Shown here in pieces: positions 37,339 through 47,331 of a stretch of DNA of 64,000 nucleotides; the first letter of the stretch is position 1, and every line of letters starts with the position of its first letter. This stretch comes from Terriglobus albidus (GTDB taxonomy: Bacteria > Acidobacteriota > Terriglobia > Terriglobales > Acidobacteriaceae). The stretch spans positions 1,178,001 through 1,242,000 of the forward strand of contig NZ_JAGTAS010000058.1 of the NCBI RefSeq assembly GCF_025685425.1. The letters run 5' to 3'. Under the pieces are notes generated by a model. It had not been told where the DNA came from. It worked only from the letters and a program-made list of their open reading frames with translations, and made no database searches. Made by a program: the position numbers and the translations under genes.

Positions 37339-39708
37339 CTAGCGTTCTGTTCGTTTGGGGGTCCACTTTTTCCGGGGTGCAGCCACAGGATCAGCTTGAG
37401 GAACCTCTGCGACCGACGTCTCCGGGCTGTTCTCTGTCTGAGAGATGTTCGTAGCAGGAGAAGTATCCTGCTGAGCCTTTGTCTTCGGATTCCATTTCGG
37501 ACGTTTCGGGCTCTCCGGTGTTGTTTCGGCAGCCGTCGTCTGCAATGAATCTTCAACGTTCGTTGGAACCACGAGAGGAGGAACGTCAGGCTTCTCCATT
37601 ACCGTTACGGCTGGCTGCGCCACCGCCACTTCAATCTGAGCTTCGACATTCGAGGGACGCATCCCGGACGCCTTCTCAACACCCGCCAGCAAAAGCTCGG
37701 CGATATCTTTGATCTCAACAGGATGATCGGCAGTCCCCGGTGTGCTCCCCAACATGCTCTTGCAGAAGGGACATCCAACAGCTAGCGCCGACTCACCCGC
37801 CCCACCAAGGACTCGCGCGGCCTCGTTATAGCGATTCTCAGAAACCCTCTGTGTTCCAGGTTCTTCTTCCTTCCAGAACTGCGCTCCACCGGCGCCGCAG
37901 CAGAACGAATTCTCCCGGGTGCGTTCAAGCTCTACGAAGCCGTTACCAAGGACCTTCAACAGCTTCCGAGGTTCGTCATAAATGCCATTGTGGCGGCCCA
38001 GATAGCAGGGATCGTGATAGGTGATCCTGTCCAGCGTGGCCGTTGCGGTGAGTTTGCCCTCGGTAACAAGCGAGGCGAGATATTCCGTATGATGCATCAC
38101 CTTGAAGTTACCGCCTAGTTGGCGATACTCCCCGCCAAGAGCATTCAGGCAATGGGGACAGGTTGCCACAATCAGTTTGATTCTGCAGGCATTCAGGGTA
38201 TCGATGTTCTGCTCAGCAAGCTGACGATAGAGATATTCATTCCCTGCACGCCGGGCGCTATCGCCGGTACAACATTCCCGCTTGCCCAGCACAGCAAAGT
38301 TGATCCCGGCATACTGCAGCAACTTCACAAAAGCGCGCGCGGTCTTCTGCGCTTGTGGGTCATAGCTGGCGGCGCAGCCGACCCAGAAGAGCACCTCAGG
38401 CTCGGGGTTTTCTTCAATGGTTTTGACGGCAAGACCTTCGGCCCACTCCAGGCGTTTTTCCTGACTGATGCCCCAGGGATTTTTGGCTCGTTCCATCCCA
38501 CGAAACGCAGCCTGCAACTGTCTGGGAAATTCACCGGCCATCATGACCTGATGCCGCCGAACATCGATGATATCCAGCATGGGTTCATCCTGCACCGGAC
38601 ACACTTCCATGCAGGCTCCGCAGGTGGTACATGCCCAGGCCGCTTCAGGAGACAGGGCGAAGGTCAGCAGAGCTTTCGGACTCGGCTCTCCCGTCTCAAA
38701 CTTCGGCTGACTCCTGGCCAGCTCATTCAGCTCCATGCGCTTGTTGATCTCAAGTGCCGACGGACTCAAGGCTTTGCCGGTCGCAGTCGCGGGACATACA
38801 TCCTGGCATCGATTGCACTGGATACATGCATACGCATCCAGAAGGCGTGGCCAGGCGAAATCCTCAAGCTTGTTGGCTCCGACAACGATGTCGTTCATCT
38901 CGGAAGTTCCCTGCTCCGCACTTATCTCCACGCTGGGGAGTACTCCGGAGCTTGCCGTTCGAGCGGCAAGATACTTCGCCGGAGCCATAAAGATGTGAAT
39001 GTGTTTCGTGCGAGGAAAGTACATCCAGAAGAGGAGGACGCTCCCGAGCGATCCCCAGTACCCGAAGATCCTCCAGGACTCCGCGTTCTGTGAAGAAAAC
39101 AGATGCGACAACAATGACGCAAAGGGCTGAAAACGATCTGCTCCGCTGCCGGCCATTTTTGCTCCTGCGCCGATTGCCCGGCTGCCGACGTGAAACAGGA
39201 TGAATACGGAGACCAGGATGGAGTCCAGGGTGATCGATCGCTGTTGAATAGATTGGTGAAGCAATGTTCGTTCATTGAAACTGAAATCCCCGCGGCTCGG
39301 AAGCAAAAACCTGCGTATCACCAGGGCGACAACGCCTATTAGGATGAGTGTGCTCAAGCTATCGGCGAGCAGGTTATAGGACCTTCCCACCAGGGTGGCC
39401 GAAGAGATGTCGAAGGGAAAGAAGCCACCGACCAGATCGACCATATTTACGATCAGATAGAAGACGAATCCGTAAAAGATAAAGGAGTGAAAGAGGCTGA
39501 CGAAGGGCCGCCCCCAAAAGGTACGCTGCTGCGTGAGCGTGGTAACCAGCGAATAGTAAATACGTCGCAGCAGGTGATCGAAGCGCGGCTCAGTATCTCT
39601 GCGGCCTGCGGCAATACGACGATAGACGCGATAGAAACCATGAAGGCCAATCCCTATCGTCAGGACTGCAAAGAGCAGAAATGCAAGCTTCTGGATTGGT
39701 GGAAGCAA
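37339..39708 (-). CDS. Membrane-bound Fe-S oxidoreductase, ETF:quinone oxidoreductase (EMR/HdrD-like) type
   Basis: The product is 789 residues. The first ~260 contain five or so membrane helices (LAFLLFAVLTIGIGLHGFY, SLFHSFIFYGFVFYLIV, LSTLILIGVVALVIRRFL) like heme-b NarI-type anchors. Two 4Fe-4S motifs follow (CIQCNRCQDVCPA and CTTCGACMEVCPV), then two cysteine-rich CCG domains (ECCTGDSARR...CPHCLNAL, and DPCYLGRHN...FCCGAGG). Such proteins next to etfBA pass electrons from ETF to menaquinone, as in the published EMR of fatty-acid oxidisers. A ~110-residue Pro/Lys-rich disordered tail ends with two related motifs, KRPKWNPKT and RKKWTPKRT. The TTG start has GAGGG six bases upstream. Repeat copy E lies in its leader. 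Confidence 0.88.
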   Translation of the reverse strand: MLPPIQKLAFLLFAVLTIGIGLHGFYRVYRRIAAGRRDTEPRFDHLLRRIYYSLVTTLTQQRTFWGRPFVSLFHSFIFYGFVFYLIVNMVDLVGGFFPFDISSATLVGRSYNLLADSLSTLILIGVVALVIRRFLLPSRGDFSFNERTLLHQSIQQRSITLDSILVSVFILFHVGSRAIGAGAKMAGSGADRFQPFASLLSHLFSSQNAESWRIFGYWGSLGSVLLFWMYFPRTKHIHIFMAPAKYLAARTASSGVLPSVEISAEQGTSEMNDIVVGANKLEDFAWPRLLDAYACIQCNRCQDVCPATATGKALSPSALEINKRMELNELARSQPKFETGEPSPKALLTFALSPEAAWACTTCGACMEVCPVQDEPMLDIIDVRRHQVMMAGEFPRQLQAAFRGMERAKNPWGISQEKRLEWAEGLAVKTIEENPEPEVLFWVGCAASYDPQAQKTARAFVKLLQYAGINFAVLGKRECCTGDSARRAGNEYLYRQLAEQNIDTLNACRIKLIVATCPHCLNALGGEYRQLGGNFKVMHHTEYLASLVTEGKLTATATLDRITYHDPCYLGRHNGIYDEPRKLLKVLGNGFVELERTRENSFCCGAGGAQFWKEEEPGTQRVSENRYNEAARVLGGAGESALAVGCPFCKSMLGSTPGTADHPVEIKDIAELLLAGVEKASGMRPSNVEAQIEVAVAQPAVTVMEKPDVPPLVVPTNVEDSLQTTAAETTPESPKRPKWNPKTKAQQDTSPATNISQTENSPETSVAEVPQADPVAAPRKKWTPKRTER

Positions 39709-39725
39709 TGTCGGCCCTCAACTTC

Positions 39726-39841
39726 TAGAGCATTTTCCCTGTTGCTGGGTATCCCGGAAGAGGGATGCAACCGCGTTTTCATTGCGGAAAACTCCCATAG
39801 ATGCGGGATCCCTACACTACACCAACAGGGAAAATGCTCTA
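39726..39841 (+). repeat. TAGAGCATTTTCCCTGT palindromic element, copy E
   Basis: A 116-bp full-length copy with perfect outer ends. The inner hairpin is CGCGTTTTCATTGCGGAAAACT. It fills most of the 171-base gap between etfA and the downstream membrane oxidoreductase gene, ending 8 bases before the latter's ribosome-binding site, so it would be transcribed as a stem-loop inside the operon. Confidence 0.93.
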
Positions 39842-39879
39842 GCGCGACATCATACTCCCATGCCTTCGATTTCAGGCTT

Positions 39880-40827
39880 TCATTTCAGCTTCTCAATGAT
39901 CGCCGGAACAATCTCTTTTACGTCGCCCACAATCCCATAGTCGGCGATCTTGAAAATGGGTGCTTCCTGATCCCGATTAATCGCGACCACCAATCTGCTT
40001 TTGTTCATTCCAGACAAGTGCTGGACTGCTCCAGAGATGCCGAGAGCCAAATAGAGCTTCGGTTGTACGGTTTTGCCCGTCTGACCGACCTGCTCCGAAT
40101 AAGGACGCCAACCCGCATCCACTACTGCTCGCGTGGCGCCAACCGCTGCTCCAAGTTGATCTGCCAGGCCTTCGACCAATTGGGCATAGACTTCGGCACT
40201 CCCCAGCCCGCGTCCACCTGCGACGACAACATCGGCATCCTGCAAGGCAACCCGTTTGCTTTTGATCGTGTTTCTCTCGGTCACGACCACACGTGGCGCA
40301 GGTAGATCGAGATCGACGTCGTATTGTTCGGCAGCCTGCGGCCTTGCCGACGCCGGAGGGAAGGCTCCCGGGTGGATGCTCACAACGACTGTCGGAGCCT
40401 GCGCCTCAACCCGCTCGACCACTCTCGCCAGGAGGGTATAGTGTTCGGCCACAGTGGTATCATCCGCAAACTTCATGCTGATGACTGCTTCCATCAAAGG
40501 AGCATCCAGTTTTACGGCAACACGCGGACTATATTCGCGCCCGCTGCGGCTGCCGCCAATCAGCACGGTATGAGCCTCTCCTTCCCTGGCAATCTGTGCC
40601 ACCGCCTGCGCCCACACCTCCGGATCGTATGCGCTCAACGCTGGCAGATCGGCAACCAGAACCTGGTCTGCAAGCAGAGCAGCCTGGGTTGCAACCGGGG
40701 CCACCCCACTCCCCAGGACAAGCAGCGTAATTGGACCCTCGCGGCCCAGGTCGCGGGCCGCCTGTGTCATCTCGTAAGTACTTTTATTCAGCTTGCCATT
40801 TGAATGCTCAGCAACAATCAGAATCAT
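39880..40827 (-). CDS. etfA: Electron transfer flavoprotein alpha subunit
   Basis: The 315-residue FAD-binding subunit accepts electrons from acyl-CoA dehydrogenases. The C-terminal FAD domain has [24 protein letters not shown] (split across ~200-225), [22 protein letters not shown] and [19 protein letters not shown], all canonical. It overlaps etfB by 4 bases. In context it links the acyl-CoA dehydrogenase of the leucine-type operon with the membrane Fe-S protein downstream. Confidence 0.95.
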   Translation of the reverse strand: MILIVAEHSNGKLNKSTYEMTQAARDLGREGPITLLVLGSGVAPVATQAALLADQVLVADLPALSAYDPEVWAQAVAQIAREGEAHTVLIGGSRSGREYSPRVAVKLDAPLMEAVISMKFADDTTVAEHYTLLARVVERVEAQAPTVVVSIHPGAFPPASARPQAAEQYDVDLDLPAPRVVVTERNTIKSKRVALQDADVVVAGGRGLGSAEVYAQLVEGLADQLGAAVGATRAVVDAGWRPYSEQVGQTGKTVQPKLYLALGISGAVQHLSGMNKSRLVVAINRDQEAPIFKIADYGIVGDVKEIVPAIIEKLK

Positions 40828-41588
40828 CCAATCACCCTTGTTTCGTTCCGAAGGAATTCCACTAACTGCTGTGCCGCCGCACTTCCATCCTTGCCGTCGA
40901 CAATCCTGCGCATCCGTTCCTTCACCTGAATCTCGCTGCGGATAAATTTCAACCTGGAGTGAAGACCAAAGCTCTCAAAGGATTCCCGCCGCAGCTCCTT
41001 CTTCCTGGCCTTCATGATGTTCGGCAGCGTGGGATATCGGGGTTCGCACAGTCCCTGTTGTGTGGTTATGACCGCCGGAAGCTCCACGCTGAAGGATTCG
41101 GTTCCTTCGTCGATGTCATGCGTTCCGGTAAGGGTGCGGCCCTCCAGGTTCAAGGCGGTTGTCCAGGTTAACTGCGGCCAGTTCAGATATTCCGCGATCG
41201 CCGCGCCGAATGCCTGACTATCCCAATCGGCTTCCTGTCCACCACAGAAGATTAGATCGCTCTGCTCCTTCCGTGCCACCTGTGCCGCCACATTGCCAAC
41301 GGTAATAACGTCTAATGGCTCGAAAGTCTCTACCAGGATGGCGCGATCTGCGCCGATGGCGAGGGCGGTACGCAGAGCCTCTTCACACCGGGCAGGACCG
41401 ACGGCCAGAGCAACAACTTCCGTCTCCGGCTGGGCATCGCGTATTCGCAGAGCCTCTTCCAGGCCATACTCGTCCATAGTGTCCAATACGAGCTTGCTGC
41501 TGCTCGGATCCACCATGCCATCTTTGATTCTGACGCTCTCCTCAGCATCGAGAACCTGGCGAATCACCGACAAGATGCGTAATCCCAT
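40824..41588 (-). CDS. etfB: Electron transfer flavoprotein beta subunit
   Basis: The 254-residue beta subunit carries the AMP/nucleotide-binding fold. [31 protein letters not shown] (residues ~170-200) is the family signature including the recognition-loop lysines. [25 protein letters not shown] marks the core. It is the first gene of etfB-etfA-membrane oxidoreductase. The promoter should lie in the 154 bases upstream. Confidence 0.95.
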   Translation of the reverse strand: MGLRILSVIRQVLDAEESVRIKDGMVDPSSSKLVLDTMDEYGLEEALRIRDAQPETEVVALAVGPARCEEALRTALAIGADRAILVETFEPLDVITVGNVAAQVARKEQSDLIFCGGQEADWDSQAFGAAIAEYLNWPQLTWTTALNLEGRTLTGTHDIDEGTESFSVELPAVITTQQGLCEPRYPTLPNIMKARKKELRRESFESFGLHSRLKFIRSEIQVKERMRRIVDGKDGSAAAQQLVEFLRNETRVIG

Positions 41589-41742
41589 AGATGCTCCCTC
41601 TTCTCTCTATCTCGAGCACTCTCAGGACCCACTGATTGCACTCTCGGTAGAGCCCAAGAATTCTACAGTGGAATCCCCTTTGGAGGAGAATCCGTCAATG
41701 AGAAGAACCGTGCGGACAAAACAGCGGTGAATTTGTATTCCT

Positions 41743-43140
41743 TCAGTAATAGCGGCTCGCAATAACACGAGCGGTCGGGGCATCCGCCGAAATGCCGGAT
41801 GTTTCGATGAGAAGCTCGAACGGCTTTAACGAACCATCGGCGGCGCGCGCCTTCTCCAGAATCGGGGCCATCGCATTCTCATCAAACAGGAGGTCTTGAG
41901 CCGCCTCGGTGCCTGCCATAGTCAGCCCCTCCAGGATAAGCACTCTGCCATTCCCGTCAAGACTCGGTAGAAACGCCATCACGGCGTAGGTCCTGTTTGC
42001 GTTTCCGATCGTATTGTTACGGAACAGAGGCGGCTCTCCATCGCGTGGATGCCTGTTCACGATCGCATCAAATGTCGCATAACTCTTATAGTCGAACTGG
42101 AAGTTCAACTTATCCTCAAACAACTCTACCCAGGGGTTGGAATAAACGGACCCAATAAGAATCACATTCGAATGCTTGATGTCGTCCATATGCAGCTCTC
42201 GCGCATAACGAATGACGAAGCGGTCCGGAACCATCTCCGGGAGCCGCGAAAGTCTTGATACGATGTTCAGGTCCGAGACGCTGGTATAGCGTGCCGAGTT
42301 GAGGTCATTCTTGGTGTCCTGATCGATGCCCGCCGGCAGGGAGAGATTGTAGAGATACTGCCGCTTCTCGTACTCCTTCAAAGACAGCGGCCGGCCGGCG
42401 ATATCCTCGAGGAAGACAAGTCCACTGTCAGCGGGAACCACAAACGTCTCCTTGTCCTTGCTGAAGAGCTGGCTCCAGAGCAGATGAGAGCCACTACGCG
42501 GCCGCATAAAGCCTGGCAACCCGGCAACGTACAAAACGCCGGCGCCGAGAATGACAATGCAGACAGCCACCCACCAAACGCGGCGATTGATCGCACGTGC
42601 CCATCGCATGCCCGCTTTTTGCCTCAAAGGAGTCGAAGCGCCTGCTGTGTCGTGGAGTACCACAACCTCCGAGAGCGTATCCCTCTGCTCCTGCTCGGCC
42701 GTACCTTCTCTATAAAGAGAGACGTCTTTCGTTGATCCGTTAATGGAGTCCTTGGCCGGGCTCTGCGGATGAAATACAGGGACATACCCTCCCCGGGGAA
42801 TATTGATCCGAAAGGGCTCGTGGCATCCTTCACCATCGAAGTAGTTGTCCAGACGCTTACGAAGGAGACGGGCATACTGGCGAACAATGTTGTCGTCGTT
42901 CGGGTTGTAGCTGGTGCGTCTGCCAAAGACCTGCACACCGATCTGGTACTCGGTTATCTCCGAAACTCTGCCACGTAGTTGACGGTCGCAGACGTAAAGC
43001 AAGAACTTTGCGAGCAGGGCCGAGGAGGTTAGTCCCTTGCTTGCGGCAACTCTCTGGGCCAGCTCCCACCGGGCATCGCCCTCGAGTGACTCAGAAACCG
43101 GAGTCTCCTGGACCGCATCTTCGGTCAACCCATTTTTCAT
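41743..43140 (-). CDS. Membrane-anchored regulator with N-terminal winged-helix-like DNA-binding region
   Basis: The 465-residue protein has a cytoplasmic N-terminus (~1-130) with a helical block, LLAKFLLYVCDRQLRG, EITEYQIGVQVFGRR, YNPNDDNIVRQYARLLRKRLDNYF and INIPRGGYVPVF, which reads like a helix-turn-helix plus wing. A proline/serine-rich linker, one membrane helix (~189-209, VWWVAVCIVILGAGVLYVAG) and a 250-residue probably periplasmic domain follow. ToxR/CadC-like one-component signalling across the membrane is the natural reading. It is divergent from the second Oar-like receptor gene with 353 bases between them, which suggests it controls that receptor. No family name can be given with certainty, and its start has a poor ribosome-binding site. 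Confidence 0.8.
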   Translation of the reverse strand: MKNGLTEDAVQETPVSESLEGDARWELAQRVAASKGLTSSALLAKFLLYVCDRQLRGRVSEITEYQIGVQVFGRRTSYNPNDDNIVRQYARLLRKRLDNYFDGEGCHEPFRINIPRGGYVPVFHPQSPAKDSINGSTKDVSLYREGTAEQEQRDTLSEVVVLHDTAGASTPLRQKAGMRWARAINRRVWWVAVCIVILGAGVLYVAGLPGFMRPRSGSHLLWSQLFSKDKETFVVPADSGLVFLEDIAGRPLSLKEYEKRQYLYNLSLPAGIDQDTKNDLNSARYTSVSDLNIVSRLSRLPEMVPDRFVIRYARELHMDDIKHSNVILIGSVYSNPWVELFEDKLNFQFDYKSYATFDAIVNRHPRDGEPPLFRNNTIGNANRTYAVMAFLPSLDGNGRVLILEGLTMAGTEAAQDLLFDENAMAPILEKARAADGSLKPFELLIETSGISADAPTARVIASRYY

Positions 43141-43493
43141 AGTTCAGTCCACGCTCACGCTAACGCTGATCGCTCCCTCGGAATTATCCCAAACCGCAAT
43201 CGACGACCCTCGCGTCAGGAACCCCGTATCAAGACCCTTTAACTTATAAAAGGAGGGTAAATGGGGCATGAACACCACTACACCTGTCGCTCCACTCATT
43301 CGAAAGAGAGCCCACCCTCACCCCGGGCGCGAAGATCCATAACTGCCTGAAAAATATAGGGATCCAGGCCCCACATAGACCGTGAGAGCCGAGTCTTTAT
43401 ACGGTGCAAACCCCTTCCGGAGTTGCTCTTTTGAATGCCAAGATGAGGCATCTAACCCAGGCTTTTAGGACTAGCCAACTCCGGAGAAGACAA
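43141..43493. promoter_or_regulatory. Divergent promoter region between the transmembrane regulator and the receptor
   Basis: The region has no convincing gene. TTTAACTTATAAAAGGAGGG near 43240 holds an A/T-rich -10-like stretch. A 29-codon frame at 43261-43350 follows an AGGAGGG but with only 2-3 bases of spacing. Control sites for both genes should be here, though I see no clear palindrome. Confidence 0.4.
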
Positions 43494-46400
43494 ATGCGCC
43501 AGAAGCACAGCACCCCCCTGCCTGACTCTCACGTAAGCGCTAAGCCGCAACCAAGGCGGCAAAGCCTTTGGCATAGGATCTTCGCGCTCTGGCTTCTGTT
43601 TCTGGTGGCTTCCGATCTCTTCGGGCAGGCGGTAACGTCTCTGCGCGGCACTGTTACTGATCCCAGCGGAGCGGTAATCCCCGGAGCCAGTGTCAAGCTG
43701 ATCTCCGCAGTCACCGGAGCCATTCGGGCGGGGGTTACTGACGGCAGCGGGGGCTACCAATTTCAGCAACTTCAGCCGGGAAGATACGCACTCGAAGTGG
43801 AGGCTGCCTCCTTTGGCCCCATCAGGAAGGAGAATATCGAGCTTCAGGTTGCCCTTCCTGCCACGATCAATATCGTCATGCAGGTCGGCTCGACCACACA
43901 GGCGGTAGAAGTCTCCACCGAGGCTCAGACTACCATCAATACGACGGACGCTACGCTCGGCAATGTCCTGAACAGCCAGCAGGTTTCAACCCTTCCCATC
44001 CAGGGGCGGAATGTCGTGGATCTGCTCAGCCTGCAACCCGGGGTCACCTTCTTAGGTCGCAGCGACGGCTCGTCGTCCGGTACCAGCGGAGGCAACACAA
44101 GCGGTGACTCCCGCAGCGGTGCGGTGAACGGAGCCCGCTCCGACCAGTCCAACGTCACGCTCGACGGCGTCGATGTCAACGATGAGAACTACGGCTACGC
44201 CTTCGACAGCGTGCTCCGCATGACGCAGGACTCTGTGTCGGAGTTTCGAGTCACTACCAGCAATCCCAATGCCGAGGCGGGACGAAGCTCGGGCGCGCAG
44301 ATCACGCTCATCACCAAGAGTGGAACCAACCGCTTTCACGGCAGTGTCTACGAGTACAACCGCAACGCCTCGTTCACCGCCAATGATTGGTTCAATAAGC
44401 GGACCCAACTCGCAAACGGACAACCGAATCGGCCGCCTGCCCTCATCCGCAATATCTTCGGCGCAGCCGTCGGCGGGCCTATCAAGAGAGATAAGCTCTT
44501 TTTCTTTCTGAACTACGAAGGCCGCCGTGACTCACAGGGAGTCGATGTGGGTCCCAGAAACGTACCTACTGCGAGCCTGCGACAGGGAATCGTCCAATAT
44601 GTCGCGAAGGGAGGCCAGACGCAGACCCTCTCACCGGCACAGATCAAAAACATGGATCCGCAACACGTGGGCATCAATCAGGCCGTGCTTGCAACACTCA
44701 ACAGCTATCCTCTGCCCAACGATCTGTCTGTGGGAGATGGCCTGAACTTCTCCGGCTTCCGCTTTGTCGATACCGTGCGCCGATCCTATAACACCTATAT
44801 CGGACGGCTGGATTGGACCATCACGCCGAACCACACACTCTTCTGGCGGGGCAATCTGATGAACGATTCGGAGCCGGGGACGCCGCAATTTCCTGGTCAG
44901 CCTGCCTCCACACGTGCTTTGACCAACAGCAAAGGCTTTGCCCTTGGCTACACCGCTGTTTTGCGCGCCAATCTGGTCAATAACTTTCGCTGGGGTCTCA
45001 CACGCCAGGGATTATCGACATCGGGAATATCCAATCAACCCAGCGTAGGCCTCGCCGGCGTGGATTTGCCGACAGCCTTTACGCGAACCAGCAGCTATAT
45101 CATTCCCGTGCACAATCTGGTTGACGATCTCTCCTGGATCAAGGGCCGGCATAGCTTCCAATTTGGCGCGAACGTCCGCATCATCGACGACCAGCGCGCC
45201 AGCACCGGCAACTCCTTCCCCAGCGCAGGCACAACGATCGGTTGGCTGTTGCCTTCGGGAATTGCGAATCGCGGCGTTCCACTCGATCCCGCGGTTGCCG
45301 GCTATCCCGCTGTCGCCAGCAGTTATGCCAGCTACTACAACAACGCGATCGCCGATGCAGTCGGCCTCGTTACCGAAGGCAACGCTGTTTATAACTACGA
45401 TAAGACCGGCAAAGCTCTTCCACTTGGCGTACCCGTCAAACGCGACTATCGTTGGAGCGAGTATGAATTTTATGCGCAGGATAGTTGGAAGGTACGTTCC
45501 GACCTCACCCTGACCTTCGGTCTCCGCTACTCGCTCTTGCAACCACCGACTGAGACCAGCGGCACCCAGGTAAGCACATGCGTCCTGACGAGTAACACCT
45601 GCACGCCCTACTCGCTCACTGATTTTTACAACGAGAGCGCGCGTCAGGGCGTTACTGGAGGAACGGCCAGCAAGGTTCCTAATCTCTCCTTTGATCTCAA
45701 CGGCAGATCCAACGGCCGCGCTGATTTCTGGAGCTGGGATAAATCCAATCTGGCGCCGCGCTTCGCATTTGCGTGGGCTCCCCATGCTGACGAAGGTATA
45801 TGGCACAGCATCTTTGGTCAGCAGGGCAAAACTTCTTTCCGGGGTGGCTACACACTGGTCTATGACCACTTTGGAGCCGGTATCGTAAACAACTACGACA
45901 CTACAGGCTCCTACGGACTTACCAGTAAGATCTCCAATCCACCTGGAGTTCTTACAACAACCACCGCACCGCGCTACCAGGGCGTGACTTCATTTCCCAC
46001 CGGCCTTCTACCGTCAGCGCCCGCAGGTGGCTTCCCAGCTACTCCCGATCCCGAAGGTTTCAATATCAGCTGGGGGCTCGATAGCAAGATCAAGACACCC
46101 TACTCGCATCTCTTCGATCTCTCCATCCAGCGCGAGATCGGTTCCAACACCTTTGAGGTGAGTTACGTCGGCCGCATTGCGCATCGCTTGATGGAGCAGA
46201 TGGACGTTGCCATGCCGCTGAATCTCAGCGGCAATGGCAGCGATTACTTCACGGCCGCGGCCGATCTTTCAAAGATGGCCAACGCCAACGTCCCTGTGAC
46301 TGCCGTACAGCACATTCCATACTGGCAGACACTCTTCGGAGCGCTCGAAGGCAAAGACATCGGTAATGGCACACTGACCGCCACGCAGAACGTCTACGCT

Positions 46401-47312
46401 CTGTTCCAGCAGAACTTAGGAAATGAGACCGCCGCTCTTAACCTCCTTGACGAGCCTTCCGGCGGACTTGGAGCCGGAACGCTCTATCCTGCCTATCGGT
46501 TTTTTCACAGCCAATACTCGGCTCTCTATGGCTGGCGCTCCATCGGCATGTCGTACTACAACGCTCTGCAGGTGGTGCTGCAACATCATTCCTCCCGTGG
46601 TCTGCAGGCCGGCTTGAACTATACCTACTCGCGGGCGATCGACTGGAACTCACAGGCTGAGCGTCTCGGCAACTCAGGCAGTGTCAACAATGCGCAGATC
46701 ATCAACACCTGGGTGCCGGATCAGCTTCGTGGGCGCGCCGATTTCAATATGACTCACCAGATCAACGGCAACTACGTCTGGGACCTTCCCCTCGGAAGAG
46801 GAAAGGCCTTTCTCGGCGGGAGCAACCGTATTGTCGATGCAGTGATCGGTGGTTGGCAGACGACCGGTATTGTGCGCTGGACAAGCGGTCTGCCCTTCGG
46901 CGTCGACGACGGCTCCAATTGGCCGACAAACTGGGACATTGAAGGCTTTGCTACGCTTGCATCCAAAATCCCTGCCGCCGCTCTCAAGCGCGGTAAAGGC
47001 GCGCAGCGTTTCGCCGATCCTACAGCCGTCTTCAACAGCTTCCGCCTGGCCTATCCCGGCGAATCCGGCACGCGTAACCCTTTGCTTGGAGACGGATATT
47101 TCAGCTGGGATACGGGTCTGAACAAAGCCTTCATGTTAACCGAACGCCTTAAGCTGCAACTCCGGGGTGAGGCATTCAATGTCACGAATAGCGTGCGATT
47201 CGACCCGCACTCCGTGAGTGCCAACATGAATCAACCCGCCTCGTTTGGCAACGCCAGTTCTACACTGACACAATCGCGCGTGCTGCAAGTGGCAGGCAGA
47301 ATCGAATTTTGA
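43494..47312 (+). CDS. Oar-like TonB-dependent receptor with carboxypeptidase-regulatory domain
   Basis: The product is about 1272 residues. I chose the ATG at 43494 (MRQKHSTPLPDS) because GGAG lies 7 bases upstream. Earlier in-frame ATGs at 43404 and 43443 lack sites. The signal segment is FALWLLFLVASDLFGQA. A regulatory beta-sandwich follows (LRGTVTDPSGAVIPGASVKL), then the plug with SNVTLDGVDVNDENYGY and SGAQITLITKSGTNRFHGSVYEYNRN, and a barrel ending LQVAGRIEF. It shares architecture with the receptor at 5.3-9.1 kb but is clearly diverged. Next door are GH51, carboxylesterase and esterase genes, so an arabinan- or hemicellulose-derived ligand is plausible. Confidence 0.92.
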   Translation: MRQKHSTPLPDSHVSAKPQPRRQSLWHRIFALWLLFLVASDLFGQAVTSLRGTVTDPSGAVIPGASVKLISAVTGAIRAGVTDGSGGYQFQQLQPGRYALEVEAASFGPIRKENIELQVALPATINIVMQVGSTTQAVEVSTEAQTTINTTDATLGNVLNSQQVSTLPIQGRNVVDLLSLQPGVTFLGRSDGSSSGTSGGNTSGDSRSGAVNGARSDQSNVTLDGVDVNDENYGYAFDSVLRMTQDSVSEFRVTTSNPNAEAGRSSGAQITLITKSGTNRFHGSVYEYNRNASFTANDWFNKRTQLANGQPNRPPALIRNIFGAAVGGPIKRDKLFFFLNYEGRRDSQGVDVGPRNVPTASLRQGIVQYVAKGGQTQTLSPAQIKNMDPQHVGINQAVLATLNSYPLPNDLSVGDGLNFSGFRFVDTVRRSYNTYIGRLDWTITPNHTLFWRGNLMNDSEPGTPQFPGQPASTRALTNSKGFALGYTAVLRANLVNNFRWGLTRQGLSTSGISNQPSVGLAGVDLPTAFTRTSSYIIPVHNLVDDLSWIKGRHSFQFGANVRIIDDQRASTGNSFPSAGTTIGWLLPSGIANRGVPLDPAVAGYPAVASSYASYYNNAIADAVGLVTEGNAVYNYDKTGKALPLGVPVKRDYRWSEYEFYAQDSWKVRSDLTLTFGLRYSLLQPPTETSGTQVSTCVLTSNTCTPYSLTDFYNESARQGVTGGTASKVPNLSFDLNGRSNGRADFWSWDKSNLAPRFAFAWAPHADEGIWHSIFGQQGKTSFRGGYTLVYDHFGAGIVNNYDTTGSYGLTSKISNPPGVLTTTTAPRYQGVTSFPTGLLPSAPAGGFPATPDPEGFNISWGLDSKIKTPYSHLFDLSIQREIGSNTFEVSYVGRIAHRLMEQMDVAMPLNLSGNGSDYFTAAADLSKMANANVPVTAVQHIPYWQTLFGALEGKDIGNGTLTATQNVYALFQQNLGNETAALNLLDEPSGGLGAGTLYPAYRFFHSQYSALYGWRSIGMSYYNALQVVLQHHSSRGLQAGLNYTYSRAIDWNSQAERLGNSGSVNNAQIINTWVPDQLRGRADFNMTHQINGNYVWDLPLGRGKAFLGGSNRIVDAVIGGWQTTGIVRWTSGLPFGVDDGSNWPTNWDIEGFATLASKIPAAALKRGKGAQRFADPTAVFNSFRLAYPGESGTRNPLLGDGYFSWDTGLNKAFMLTERLKLQLRGEAFNVTNSVRFDPHSVSANMNQPASFGNASSTLTQSRVLQVAGRIEF

Positions 47313-47331
47313 TCTTTTCGCACGAGGCAGC

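Noticed and set aside
38119-39093. 324-codon ORF antisense to the membrane Fe-S oxidoreductase
   Set aside because: It is entirely covered by the oxidoreductase gene, whose cysteine motifs are conserved. The antisense product has no domain.
43261-43350. 29-codon ORF after AGGAGGG in the divergent region
   Set aside because: The spacing to the ATG is only 2-3 bases and the peptide is Ser/Arg-rich with no similarity. A chance frame is more likely.
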